A model generated the notes under the pieces. It made no database searches and had not been told where the DNA came from. It saw only the letters and a list, made by a program, of their open reading frames with translations. From Treponema denticola (GTDB lineage Bacteria > Spirochaetota > Spirochaetia > Treponematales > Treponemataceae), in contig NZ_CP051302.1 in the NCBI RefSeq assembly GCF_024181405.1, forward strand, positions 2,685,580 through 2,749,579: a DNA stretch of 64,000 nt. Reading direction: 5' to 3'. Below are positions 43,623 through 52,051 of this stretch, in pieces. The first letter of the stretch is position 1. Each line of letters begins with the position of its first letter. Both the position numbers and the translations under genes were made by a program.

Positions 43623-44948
43623 TTAGCTTTGCCGCTTTTTTAAAATTTCAGGCTTTATCTTGCCTTCATAGCCTTGATCGCTCGGCTCATAAAAATGAGT
43701 GCCCTCAAGCCCATCCGGAAGGTATTGCTGCTTTACCCAGTGCCCCTCAAAGGCGTGGGGATAAAGATAGCCTTCACCATGGCCTAAAGCTTCTCCGTCA
43801 CGATTTGAATCTTTTAAGTGGTTAGGAACTTCTTTATTTTCCTTTTGAACACAATCAAGGGCTTTGAAAAAAGCTTCTGCACTGTTTGATTTAGGGCAGG
43901 TTGCCAAATAGAGGGCAGCATGGGCTAGATGATACCTGCCTTCAGGCATACCGACCCTGTCAAAGGCTTCGGCCGCACCTGCAACCACGCTGATTGCCCC
44001 GGGGGATGCAAGCCCTATATCTTCACATGCAGAAATTAACATTCGCCTAAAGATAAAGCGAGGGTCTTCTCCTGCCGCTATCATTCTGGCAAGCCAGTAC
44101 ACGGCGGCATCAGGATCGCTCCCTCTGATAGACTTTATAAAGGCGCTTATAACATCATAATGATAGTCCCCATCCCTATCATACAAGACAACCTTTTTTT
44201 GGATACTTTCTTCGGCTGCCCTTAGACTAATCTTGATTTTAAAATTTTCTTCAGGAGGCCAGTGCTCCGCGCTCGTTTCAACGGCAAGTTCAAGGGCATT
44301 TAAAAGACTTCTCGCATCGCCGGATGCCGTATCGATAAGATGCTCCAAGGCACCGGCCTCAAATTCTATTTTCCAGTTACCGTAACCCCTTTCTTTATTT
44401 GTCAGAGCAAATTGTGCAACTTTTTTTAGGTCATTATCGGTTAAAGGTTTTAATTCAAAAACGCGGCTGCGGCTCACAAGAGCCTTGTTCACCTCAAAAT
44501 AAGGGTTTTCCGTCGTAGCACCGATTAAAATTATCGTCCCATTTTCTACCCATGGCAGAAGGGCATCCTGTTGGGATTTATTCCAGCGGTGAACTTCGTC
44601 AACAAAAAGAATAGTCTTACGGTTATAAAGCTTTTTATTTTCCTCGGCATTGGTCACAGCCTCCCTTATCTGCTGCACACCTGCTAAAACGGCATTTAAA
44701 CTTAAAAAATTGCTTTTCGTGGTATTTGCGATAACCCTGGCAAGGGTGGTTTTTCCCGTGCCGGGAGGGCCGAAAAAAATAAGAGAAGAAAGTCTATCAG
44801 CTTGGATTGCACGCCTTAAAAGGCAGCCCTTTCCGATTATATGTTCTTGGCCTATATATTCGTCCAAGCTGATAGGCCTCATGCGGGAGGCAAGAGGTTC
44901 ATTTTGTTTAGAACTTGAAGCCGCAGCCTCAAAAAGATCCTTACTCAC
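43623..44948 (-). CDS. rarA: Replication-associated recombination AAA+ ATPase RarA
   Basis: RarA (MgsA) acts at stalled forks. The AAA+ core has the lead-in MRPISLDEYIGQEHIIG near residues 22-38, Walker A FFGPPGTGKTTLA near 58-70, Walker B ILFVDEVHRWNKSQQDALLP near 110-129 and GATTENPYFEVN near 142. C-terminal helical regions end in HYLPDGLEGxxFYEPSxxG-like motifs typical of the family. I place the start at GTG 44948, giving 441 residues; the frame is open much further (to 45233), but that overlaps the lipoprotein gene. The GTG overlaps the lipoprotein stop (GTGAGTAA). Confidence 0.92.
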   Translation of the reverse strand: MSKDLFEAAASSSKQNEPLASRMRPISLDEYIGQEHIIGKGCLLRRAIQADRLSSLIFFGPPGTGKTTLARVIANTTKSNFLSLNAVLAGVQQIREAVTNAEENKKLYNRKTILFVDEVHRWNKSQQDALLPWVENGTIILIGATTENPYFEVNKALVSRSRVFELKPLTDNDLKKVAQFALTNKERGYGNWKIEFEAGALEHLIDTASGDARSLLNALELAVETSAEHWPPEENFKIKISLRAAEESIQKKVVLYDRDGDYHYDVISAFIKSIRGSDPDAAVYWLARMIAAGEDPRFIFRRMLISACEDIGLASPGAISVVAGAAEAFDRVGMPEGRYHLAHAALYLATCPKSNSAEAFFKALDCVQKENKEVPNHLKDSNRDGEALGHGEGYLYPHAFEGHWVKQQYLPDGLEGTHFYEPSDQGYEGKIKPEILKKRQS

Positions 44949-45990
44949 GGTTCCATTCGCGTTTTTTATCGCTATAAAAGCCCCATAGACCGGTGTTTCT
45001 TGTAATTGTGCCTGAATAAATGCCCATAAATACGGCATATTTACCGCTCCCCGCATTTCCTCTTTCAACACCCAACACAGGATATGTATAATAACTTCCA
45101 AGGGTTGTTTGGTATTGGGAATAAGATCCGGGAGGGGTTGTAGAACCTTCAGCACCGGGGTTAAGCTGTTTTGCCTTTGAAAGATCTGTAGTATGCACAT
45201 TATCCAGCTGTACCTCGGTATATCCCTTGGCACAGCCTAGCAATATAGTTTTTCTCGCTTCAAAATATGAAATATTGTCAGGGTTTCCGGATATTGATAT
45301 TTTATTGTCCCAATTTCCGCCGGCAAAATAATAAACTGTTGATCCGGCCAATACAAAAATTTTATCGTCAGCTCCGGCAGGACAAATAGCCTTTGCTCCT
45401 GAAGGAAGTCCGGTTTTCTCAGTACCTGCGTTATCATATAACTTTATTGAACCGCCTACATCTGCTAAAAAATATTTACCTGCTGCAGAAATAAGATCTT
45501 TGACTTTTACAGGCTGTGAAGATGAATCTACAATATTTATGGAGGTAATTGAAGCATTAGTTATCTTGTATATTTTTTCTTGACTGTTATCATATCCAAA
45601 AACAATACTATTTCCTGCAATAATGCGTATATTTTCGGAATTAGGTACATCAGCCCATGTTTTAGTTGATTCATCATAAAATTTTACGGGTCCCGTAGCA
45701 AAGCTTGCAAAGACATTAGCGGCATTCTTTGCAAGATACTGAGTACCTTCAGCGGTTAAGATTTTTTGCCAAGAACCGTCGGAATTTTTTGATTTTGAAT
45801 AAACGCCCGCCCGATTTGAGGCATAAACCATTGTATCGGTTGCTACCAAACTTAAAACATTCCCTCCAACCGAAAACTCTTTTAAGTCGATCTCTTGTTC
45901 AATGGCTGCAAATATGGGTCTATCATTACAAGACGTAAAACCGATAAAAATAAGCGGTATTAAAATAAAAATATATCTTATAAATTTCAT
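44941..45990 (-). CDS. Putative lipoprotein with beta-propeller-like repeats
   Basis: The start at 45990 has GGGAG 8 bases upstream; an earlier in-frame ATG at 46005 lies before that site. The signal peptide ends in the lipobox GFTSC (Cys21). The 349-residue product has repeated strand pairs (MVYASNRAGVYSKS, KYFLADVGGSIKLYDN, KIFVLAGSTVYYFAGG) like a beta-propeller surface protein. It lies 17 bp after the beta-barrel gene, so the two are probably one envelope operon, with rarA coupled at its end. Function unknown. Confidence 0.75.
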   Translation of the reverse strand: MKFIRYIFILIPLIFIGFTSCNDRPIFAAIEQEIDLKEFSVGGNVLSLVATDTMVYASNRAGVYSKSKNSDGSWQKILTAEGTQYLAKNAANVFASFATGPVKFYDESTKTWADVPNSENIRIIAGNSIVFGYDNSQEKIYKITNASITSINIVDSSSQPVKVKDLISAAGKYFLADVGGSIKLYDNAGTEKTGLPSGAKAICPAGADDKIFVLAGSTVYYFAGGNWDNKISISGNPDNISYFEARKTILLGCAKGYTEVQLDNVHTTDLSKAKQLNPGAEGSTTPPGSYSQYQTTLGSYYTYPVLGVERGNAGSGKYAVFMGIYSGTITRNTGLWGFYSDKKREWNRE

Positions 45991-46007
45991 ACTGAATTCT
46001 CCCATAA

Positions 46008-46625
46008 TTAAAGATGATATCTGGCTGAAAGGCTGATGCCTAAAATATTGGCAGTGCGATTAGTTTCTTTATTTTTATGCCATTCAGGAACCACATTCCA
46101 AGATACATCTCCTCCGAAAGACCATTCGGGTGAATACTGATAGTAAGTTCCTGCATCAAATCTAAAAATCATGCCGAAGTATTGGGCTCCGTTTCCGCTG
46201 TAAGTCTGAACAGCAGCCCCTATGCCTCCTCCAAGAGGAATACGCCATTTACCGACAGCAAAGGTGTAGCCCATATCAAAGGTTATAGGTACGGCAAAGT
46301 AAAGGTTTTTTGCCAACGTAGGATAAAACTGAAAACTTATACTTCCGCCCAAAGAAAATCCGTCTAAGATATAGTAGCCGAAAGCTGCATTTATGGTGCC
46401 TCCCGGCCAAATATTCGGCTTAATAGCAAATTTTTCGGCTGAAGTATTAAAAAGAGGAACTCCTAAGGATAAGCCTACTTTTATGAATTTATCGCCTTGT
46501 CTGACCGGCCGAAAGACTGCAGTTCCGTCTATTTTACTATTGGAAGGAGTTTCAGCCTCTTCTTGTGCAAAAATCGGAATCAAAAAAACGCTGATAATCA
46601 AAAAACAAGAAATAAATCTCTTCAC
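46008..46625 (-). CDS. Putative outer-membrane beta-barrel protein
   Basis: A 205-residue protein with a cleavable signal peptide (residues 1-20, ending IFAQ). A series of about eight amphipathic strands rich in Gly and aromatic residues (INAAFGYYILDGFSLGGSIS, ITFDMGYTFAVG) follows. It ends in a terminal strand LGISLSARYHL. This fits a small eight-stranded outer-membrane barrel of the OmpW/OmpA size class. The next gene is a lipoprotein 17 bp downstream. Confidence 0.72.
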   Translation of the reverse strand: MKRFISCFLIISVFLIPIFAQEEAETPSNSKIDGTAVFRPVRQGDKFIKVGLSLGVPLFNTSAEKFAIKPNIWPGGTINAAFGYYILDGFSLGGSISFQFYPTLAKNLYFAVPITFDMGYTFAVGKWRIPLGGGIGAAVQTYSGNGAQYFGMIFRFDAGTYYQYSPEWSFGGDVSWNVVPEWHKNKETNRTANILGISLSARYHL

Positions 46626-46708
46626 TTTTTATTCACCTCTAACTTAAAAAACAGTATATCTTATTTTTTACAAGAATGTCTATATGTAAGTCTTGCACAA
46701 AATCATAT

Positions 46709-46754
46709 TATGTTATAACATAGTAAATATAAGATAACATAACAATCTTATCTT
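46709..46754. promoter_or_regulatory. Palindromes between the barrel gene and folD
   Basis: TATGTTATAACATA (46709-46722) is a perfect 14-bp palindrome, and AAGATAA / TTATCTT (46731-46737 and 46748-46754) is a 7-bp inverted repeat. Both lie in the ~200-bp divergent intergenic region and could be operators. Confidence 0.4.
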
Positions 46755-46825
46755 GTTTAAACTAACACAAGTCTAGAACAAACCGGAATAAGAATAGTTA
46801 CTTATACAAATAAATGGAGGAAAAA

Positions 46826-47707
46826 ATGAGTGCAAAAATTATTGACGGTGCCCAAATAGCGGCAGACTTAAGGGCCGATATTGTAAAAGACGTTGAAAAA
46901 ATAAAGGCAAAGGGAGTTCAACCCACCTTAGCCGTTATTTTGGTAGGAAATGACCCTGCATCCCAATCCTATGTAAAGGGAAAGACAAATGCTCTCCACG
47001 AGGTAGGAATGAATGACAGGACATTCAGGCTTCCGGAAACTACTACACAGGATGAATTACTAAAACTTATCAAAGAGCTGAATGCCGATAAACTTATAAA
47101 CGGTATTTTAGTGCAGTTACCTTTACCCAAACAGATTGATCCCGATGCTGTAATCGAAGCTATCAATCCCGAAAAAGATGTTGACGGATTCCATCCTGTA
47201 AATATAGGAAAGCTCCTTTTGGGACACGACACCTTTATTCCCTGTACACCCCATGGTGTAATTCATCTTTTAAAGAGAACCGGAGTTGAAACAAAAGGTG
47301 CAAAGGTTGTAATTGTAGGCCGTTCCAATATCGTCGGGAAGCCCCTTTCCGTTTTGATGATGAATAAGGATGTAAACGCAACGGTAACCGTTTGTCACAG
47401 CGGTACAAAGAATTTGGCGGAAGTTACAAAAGAGGCCGATATACTGGTTGCCGCCATGGGAAAACCCCAGTTTATCAAAGGCGATATGATTAAAAAGGGA
47501 GCTGTCGTCATAGATGTAGGTGTAAACCGGATTGATGACAGTACCAAAAAAAGCGGCTTTAGGCTTGTAGGCGATGTTGACTTTGAGCCTGCCTGTGAAA
47601 TTGCTTCTGCAATAACGCCTGTTCCGAAAGGGGTAGGCCCAATGACCATAGCTATGCTCGTTGCAAATACCCTCATCGCAGCAAAGCGTCAAAACGGTTT
47701 GGAATAA
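46826..47707 (+). CDS. folD: Bifunctional methylene-THF dehydrogenase / methenyl-THF cyclohydrolase
   Basis: FolD interconverts 5,10-methylene-, methenyl- and 10-formyl-THF. The start at 46826 has GGAGG 5 bases upstream; an ATG at 46814 includes that site. The 293-residue product has the substrate motif [12 protein letters not shown] (Tyr-x3-Lys) near residues 50-61 and QLPLPKQID near 96-104. The signature [11 protein letters not shown] follows, then the NAD(P) motif [18 protein letters not shown] near 163-180 and the C-terminal [14 protein letters not shown]. It works between the fchA and fhs products. Confidence 0.96.
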   Translation: MSAKIIDGAQIAADLRADIVKDVEKIKAKGVQPTLAVILVGNDPASQSYVKGKTNALHEVGMNDRTFRLPETTTQDELLKLIKELNADKLINGILVQLPLPKQIDPDAVIEAINPEKDVDGFHPVNIGKLLLGHDTFIPCTPHGVIHLLKRTGVETKGAKVVIVGRSNIVGKPLSVLMMNKDVNATVTVCHSGTKNLAEVTKEADILVAAMGKPQFIKGDMIKKGAVVIDVGVNRIDDSTKKSGFRLVGDVDFEPACEIASAITPVPKGVGPMTIAMLVANTLIAAKRQNGLE

Positions 47708-47710
47708 TTT

Positions 47711-47794
47711 TAATACGGTTAAAATAAGGCAATTATAATAACCGTATTATAAAGAGAAGCCCCGAATTGAGATGCTCAACTCGGGGCTTTTTTT
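47711..47794 (+). terminator. folD terminator preceded by an 11-bp inverted repeat
   Basis: AAGCCCCGAATTGAG (47757-47771) pairs with CTCAACTCGGGGCTT (47775-47789) with one mismatch, and T-run follows. Just before it, TAATACGGTTA (47711-47721) and TAACCGTATTA (47739-47749) form a separate perfect inverted repeat. Confidence 0.85.
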
Positions 47795-49247
47795 AAACTG
47801 ATGGGGCCGGTATAGGCGGCACATCCGTACCGTTTTTCTTTTTTCTCATAATTACAAATATAAAGGCGCCCAGACAAATAAGAGCAGCAGCAATTCCTAT
47901 GGGATAAGAAATCATCTTATCAAGCTTAAATCCTTCAGGAGCCATTAAAATATATGTAACCGAAACAGCTGTCATAAAAGTTGCCGGAACCAGGGCAATG
48001 ATAAAATTCTTCTTATTTAAGAATAGATACATTGCTCCTACCCATAATGCAATCATTGCCAAAGTTTGATTTGACCATGCAAAATATCTCCAAATAATAT
48101 TAAAGTTTATTTGGGATAGAAGACCTCCTATAGCTAAAAGAGGAATAGCCAATAAAAGTCTTTTATTAATCGGTTTTTGATCTATCTTGAACCAGTCGGC
48201 AAGAGTTAAACGGGCACTCCTAAATGCCGTATCTCCGGATGTTATAGGACATGCAATAACGCCCAATACTGCCAAGAAACCTCCAATACCTCCCAATAAC
48301 TTAAAGGAAATATCGTAAACAACACCTGCAGGGCCGCCCAAGGTTTTAAGAGCTTCTTGCAGCCCGCCCGTTCCATAATAAAACGTCATACCGGCAGCTG
48401 CCCAAACAAGGGCTATAATTCCTTCACCTACCATTGCGCCGTAAAAGACCTTGTGTCCGTCAGCTTCGGATTTAATACAACGAGCCATTAAAGGGGACTG
48501 TGTTGCATGGAATCCTGAAATAGCGCCGCAAGCAATGGTAATAAACAGCAATGGCCAACGCGGTAAATTGGAAGGATGAACATTTGCCAATGAAAATTCG
48601 GGGATGGTCATTGTTCCGCGGAAAGCATTAAAAAGAATACCGGCGCCGATACCCAAGGCCATGATTATAAGGACAATACCGAAAACGGGATAAATTTTTC
48701 CGATAATCTTGTCTACCGGTAAAATTGTCGCAAGGAAATAATAAGCAAGAACAATAATCAGCCAAAAAGTCGAGCCGAATTTTTCCGGTGTGAGTTTTGC
48801 TAAAAGATCAGCAGGCCCTTTCATAAAAACCGTACCGACAAATATAAGTAAAACGACAGCAAAAACTCTCATGATAAATTTCATAATCGGGCCCAAATAT
48901 ACGCCTGAAAGTTCTGAAATACTGGCACCGTCATGTCTTTCGGAAATCATTCCCGAAAGGTAATCATGCACTCCTCCTGCAAAAATCGTTCCAAGCCCGA
49001 TCCAAAAGAAAGCAGAAGCTCCCCAAAGAGCCCCCGAAATTGCTCCAAAAATCGGTCCCAATCCCGCTATATTCAATAATTGAATCAAGAATACGCGGCC
49101 TGTCGACAAAGGAACATAGTCTACCCCGTCCTGCTTAGATATTGCCGGCGTCGGCGCAGAAGAAATACCAAATACTTTTTGGACATATTTTCCATAAACA
49201 AAATGTCCTACAATAAGTATTGCCAAACAAATAAAGAATGTAATCAT
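47793..49247 (-). CDS. cstA: CstA-family transporter (carbon starvation protein)
   Basis: The 484-residue protein has about 13 hydrophobic segments and the CstA signature LLNIAGLGPIFGAISGALWG near residues 56-75, then GLGTIFAGGVHDYLSGM and FHATQSPLMARCI. Family members take up peptides or pyruvate (BtsT). This is the short form, without the long C-terminal extension of E. coli CstA. GGGAGG precedes the ATG. The gene is convergent with folD. Uptake of peptides or pyruvate fits the fermentation genes nearby, but the substrate is not known. Confidence 0.88.
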   Translation of the reverse strand: MITFFICLAILIVGHFVYGKYVQKVFGISSAPTPAISKQDGVDYVPLSTGRVFLIQLLNIAGLGPIFGAISGALWGASAFFWIGLGTIFAGGVHDYLSGMISERHDGASISELSGVYLGPIMKFIMRVFAVVLLIFVGTVFMKGPADLLAKLTPEKFGSTFWLIIVLAYYFLATILPVDKIIGKIYPVFGIVLIIMALGIGAGILFNAFRGTMTIPEFSLANVHPSNLPRWPLLFITIACGAISGFHATQSPLMARCIKSEADGHKVFYGAMVGEGIIALVWAAAGMTFYYGTGGLQEALKTLGGPAGVVYDISFKLLGGIGGFLAVLGVIACPITSGDTAFRSARLTLADWFKIDQKPINKRLLLAIPLLAIGGLLSQINFNIIWRYFAWSNQTLAMIALWVGAMYLFLNKKNFIIALVPATFMTAVSVTYILMAPEGFKLDKMISYPIGIAAALICLGAFIFVIMRKKKNGTDVPPIPAPSV

Positions 49248-49325
49248 ACCAGCCTCCCTTGTGATAACACATTAATATTTTACCATACATTAAAAAAAAA
49301 ATACACCAAAAAAATAATTTTTTTA

Positions 49326-49358
49326 TAAAAAAAGCCGATTATGTCTAATCGGCTTTTT
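49326..49358 (-). terminator. Terminator between peroxiredoxin and cstA
   Basis: AAAAAGCCGATT / AATCGGCTTTTT form a 12-bp stem with a 6-base loop. A/T runs flank both sides, and it lies just after the peroxiredoxin gene on the minus strand. Confidence 0.85.
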
Positions 49359-49363
49359 AAATT

Positions 49364-50011
49364 TTATAAAGATTTGTGACAGAACCAGAAATCGTAACCG
49401 TCATATTCCTTTAAGCGCTTTTTAGCTTCCTCTTCTGTGGGAGGCGGCGGAACGATGGCTCTGTCCTTGATAAGCCCATTATTAGGCCAGTCGGCAGGTA
49501 AAGCAACCTTATTCTTATCGGAGGTTTGAAGAGCTTTAACGGCTCTAACAATTTCTTCCATATTTCGGCCGATTTCCTGAGGATAGTAAAGAACAAGTCT
49601 TACCTTTCCGTTGGGGTCAACAATAAATACGGCGCGAACGGTGTTTGTGCCTTTTCCGGGGTGTAAGAGCCCGATTTGGTTTGCAATGCTGTCATTTGCA
49701 GCAATTACAGGGAAGGTAATCTCTACACCTAGTTTTTCCTTAATCCATTCAATCCATTTTAAATGGCTCTGTATTTGGTCTACAGAAAGACCGATTAGTT
49801 TTACACCGAGTTTTTCAAACTCAGGCATGAGCTTTTGAAAAGCTACAAATTCCGTAGTACATACGGGGGTAAAATCTGCAGGGTGGCTAAAAAGCACAAA
49901 CCAGCTGCCTTTAAGATCACAGGGAAGTTTCATAGGCCCGTGTGTTGTCGAAACCGCTAACTGAGGGAAATCGTCTCCCAGAAGGGGCATATTCATTGTC
50001 ATTTGTTCCAT
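49364..50011 (-). CDS. Peroxiredoxin (Prx6 / AhpC-TSA family)
   Basis: The 215-residue protein has the peroxidatic Cys51 in [14 protein letters not shown]. It has the Prx6-type C-terminal extension with RAIVPPPPT and [13 protein letters not shown], which contains a second Cys (about 211) that could act as a resolving residue. Peroxiredoxins reduce peroxides in these anaerobes. The ATG follows AAGGAGAAAATT. The upstream region (50012-50270) is AT-rich and ends in a repeat cluster. Confidence 0.93.
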   Translation of the reverse strand: MEQMTMNMPLLGDDFPQLAVSTTHGPMKLPCDLKGSWFVLFSHPADFTPVCTTEFVAFQKLMPEFEKLGVKLIGLSVDQIQSHLKWIEWIKEKLGVEITFPVIAANDSIANQIGLLHPGKGTNTVRAVFIVDPNGKVRLVLYYPQEIGRNMEEIVRAVKALQTSDKNKVALPADWPNNGLIKDRAIVPPPPTEEEAKKRLKEYDGYDFWFCHKSL

Positions 50012-50224
50012 AATTTTCTCCTTAAAAAATTATTTTAAAGCAAACTTTTTTAAATAACTTTTAGTGATTTTTAAAGATTTTTTAATATCTTTCGTTTATA
50101 TACAAGCAAATTTCATGCTAAAGATAGTAAAATTAAAATAGGACGCATTTTTAATAAAAATACGGGGATTTGTATTAAAATATTTAGAATTTCGATAAAA
50201 ATAGAGTATTTTATATAAAATTTT

Positions 50225-50278
50225 CACTGATATATCGGTATTTATTCACTGATATATCGGTGCACCGACATATCAGTG
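50225..50278. repeat. Direct and inverted repeat cluster (three 15-bp units)
   Basis: CACTGATATATCGGT occurs at 50225-50239 and 50247-50261 (22 bp apart) and as an inverted copy ACCGACATATCAGTG at 50264-50278 with one difference. The second and third units form a near-perfect 32-bp palindrome with centre GC. It lies between the end of the Nudix gene and the peroxiredoxin promoter region. Confidence 0.75.
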
Positions 50279-50839
50279 ATATTGTTTTTCTTTTAAGTAT
50301 AGGAAAAGAGCTGCGTTCATAATAGCATGAGTGTAGGGCTGATTACCCATGTTTTGAATAACTTTTTTAACGGGGATTTCAAGAATATTTAAAAATTCAT
50401 CTTCATCAAGATTCTGTTTAACTTCTCCCTTGTCCAGCTCCGCCAAAAAAATGGTACAAGAGTTTTCCATTATTGCGGGATTGGGGGATAGTGTCGATAA
50501 GCATTTTATATTTTTAGGAGTTCGGCCGGTTTCTTCTAAAAGCTCCCTTAAAGCAGCATCTTCCGGTTTTTCTCCTTTATCGACAACACCTCCGGGGAAT
50601 TCGATGCAGACGCTTTCCGAACCGTGCCTCCATTGTTGGACCATCACAAAAACATCTTCGCCTGAAGAATCTTTATAAAAGGGAACAACAATGACCCAGC
50701 TAGGCGCTTTTAGAGAAATAAATGTCTTTTTTTCTCCTTCAGGAGAAATACTGTCTTTCTCACAGACACTAAAAACCCTTGTTTTTAAGATCTCTCTGGA
50801 AGCAGCAGGCTTCCATGCAATCCCGTTATTCTTTTCCAT
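50273..50839 (-). CDS. Nudix hydrolase (ADP-ribose pyrophosphatase-like)
   Basis: The 188-residue protein has a full Nudix box, G-x5-E-x7-R-E-L-x-E-E-x-G, at about residues 81-103 (GVVDKGEKPEDAALRELLEE). A WRHGSESVCIEFPGG lead-in is typical of ADP-ribose pyrophosphatases, and a short C-terminal helix follows. Nudix enzymes of this type hydrolyse ADP-sugars. A GGAGA site precedes the ATG. The 3' end runs into the repeat cluster. Confidence 0.88.
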   Translation of the reverse strand: MEKNNGIAWKPAASREILKTRVFSVCEKDSISPEGEKKTFISLKAPSWVIVVPFYKDSSGEDVFVMVQQWRHGSESVCIEFPGGVVDKGEKPEDAALRELLEETGRTPKNIKCLSTLSPNPAIMENSCTIFLAELDKGEVKQNLDEDEFLNILEIPVKKVIQNMGNQPYTHAIMNAALFLYLKEKQYH

Positions 50840-50923
50840 AAAAATTGCAATTCTCCATTTGACATATCAGGAATTTCGGGTTATTCTATTATAAAGCGAA
50901 TTTAATTGCAATAGGAGGTTTTT

Positions 50924-51745
50924 ATGGCAATTATAACTATTTCACGCAAAATCGCTTCCTTTGGTGACGAAACAGCGATTGAACTGGCCAAACTTTTAAA
51001 TTACAACTTTATTGACCGTAAGTCATTGGAAAAAGATTTGCTTGCAAAAGGAATTTCGGACGTACAGTTAAAAAAATATGATGAACGCAAGCCCGGATTT
51101 TGGGCATCCCTTTCAAGGGAAAGAGACTCTTATTTTGACTATCTTCGAGAATCCGTATATGAACACGCTTCTTCAGGTAACAGCATTTTTATAGGCAGAG
51201 GAGGCTTTGCAATCTTAAGAAATGTGCCCGGTCTTTATTCGGTACGCTTAGTCGCAGCTGATGATGTAAGAATTTCAAGGTTGATGAAGGAATTCAATTA
51301 TTCCGAAAAAGAAGCGCTGGCACTGATGGAGGAAAGCGATAACAATAGAGACGGATTCCATAAGAATTTTTTTAACACGGCTAATGAAGACTCTTCCGAA
51401 TATAATCTGGTTATAAATACGGGACATATAAGTCCTCTTCAAGCCGCCGAGATAATCAAATATGGGCTTGAAAAAACCATAAGCAAAGAAGATGCTGCTT
51501 TAGGCGATAAAAGATTAAAAGAGCTTTTATTGGCTCAAAAAATCGTCAATCATATTTCTTTTGATTTGAAACTTCAAATATATTTCCTTGAAGCCGATAT
51601 TTCGGAACATGAAATTATTTTACACGGTGTAGCCGACAATGCAGGTCTTATACAAAAAGCCATAGATGTTGCTCAAGAAATGGCAGGAGGCCGCAAGGTT
51701 TCTTCAGCGATAAGCATGGTGAACGAGTATAAGCCTTTTCCATAA
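50924..51745 (+). CDS. Cytidylate-kinase-like protein with C-terminal BON-like domain
   Basis: The N-terminal ~190 residues match the cytidylate-kinase-like (AAA_26) family: AIITISRKIASFGDETAIELAK near residues 2-23, a NYNFIDRKSLE segment and IFIGRGGFAILRN near 88-100. The P-loop is the degenerate ISRxxxSxGD form. Residues about 205-273 look like a BON domain (EHEIILHGVADNAGLIQKAI), which in other proteins binds membranes or lipids. Kinase substrate unknown. GGAGG precedes the ATG. A terminator follows. Confidence 0.78.
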   Translation: MAIITISRKIASFGDETAIELAKLLNYNFIDRKSLEKDLLAKGISDVQLKKYDERKPGFWASLSRERDSYFDYLRESVYEHASSGNSIFIGRGGFAILRNVPGLYSVRLVAADDVRISRLMKEFNYSEKEALALMEESDNNRDGFHKNFFNTANEDSSEYNLVINTGHISPLQAAEIIKYGLEKTISKEDAALGDKRLKELLLAQKIVNHISFDLKLQIYFLEADISEHEIILHGVADNAGLIQKAIDVAQEMAGGRKVSSAISMVNEYKPFP

Positions 51746-51776
51746 CAGCTAAAAGTATGTTGCAAGGCTTATGAGA

Positions 51777-51812
51777 AAATCGGCCGGAATTAAGCTTCGG
51801 CCGATTTTTTTT
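51777..51812 (+). terminator. Terminator after the cytidylate-kinase-like gene
   Basis: AAATCGGCCG and CGGCCGATTT pair around an 11-base loop and are followed by T8. Confidence 0.92.
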
Positions 51813-51853
51813 CTTTTACTAAAATCTAAGGTAAACCTCTAAAATTTTTTAAG

Positions 51854-52051
51854 CTATTCTACCGTGTACCCGGCTTCTTCAATAGCTTTTTTTAGGTCTG
51901 CAACTGAAACGCTTTCAGGATGGGTGATAGTTGCGGTTTTTGCACCTAGGTCTATTTCGGCTGAAACACCCGAAATCTTTGCCAAAGCTTCCTTAACATG
52001 GGAAACACAATGTTGGCACTGCATGCCGTTTACCTTTAATACAGTATTCAT
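51854..52051 (-). CDS. copZ: CopZ-like copper chaperone read from an internal start in copA
   Basis: The last 65 codons of copA form a complete HMA domain starting at an in-frame ATG at 52051 (MNTVLKVNGMQCQHC...). An AAGGAG ribosome-binding site lies 9 bases before it (52066-52061). Length and start fit free CopZ chaperones. The sequence thus can give both a fused domain and a separate chaperone. Whether internal initiation happens is inference. The other explanation is a former separate copZ gene fused to copA by loss of the copA stop. Confidence 0.6.
   Translation of the reverse strand: MNTVLKVNGMQCQHCVSHVKEALAKISGVSAEIDLGAKTATITHPESVSVADLKKAIEEAGYTVE

Noticed and set aside
43623..45233. 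An extended rarA reading with 95 more residues at the N-terminus.
   Set aside because: The extension lies over the lipoprotein gene in another frame and has no RarA features; the GTG at 44948 overlapping the lipoprotein stop is a better start.
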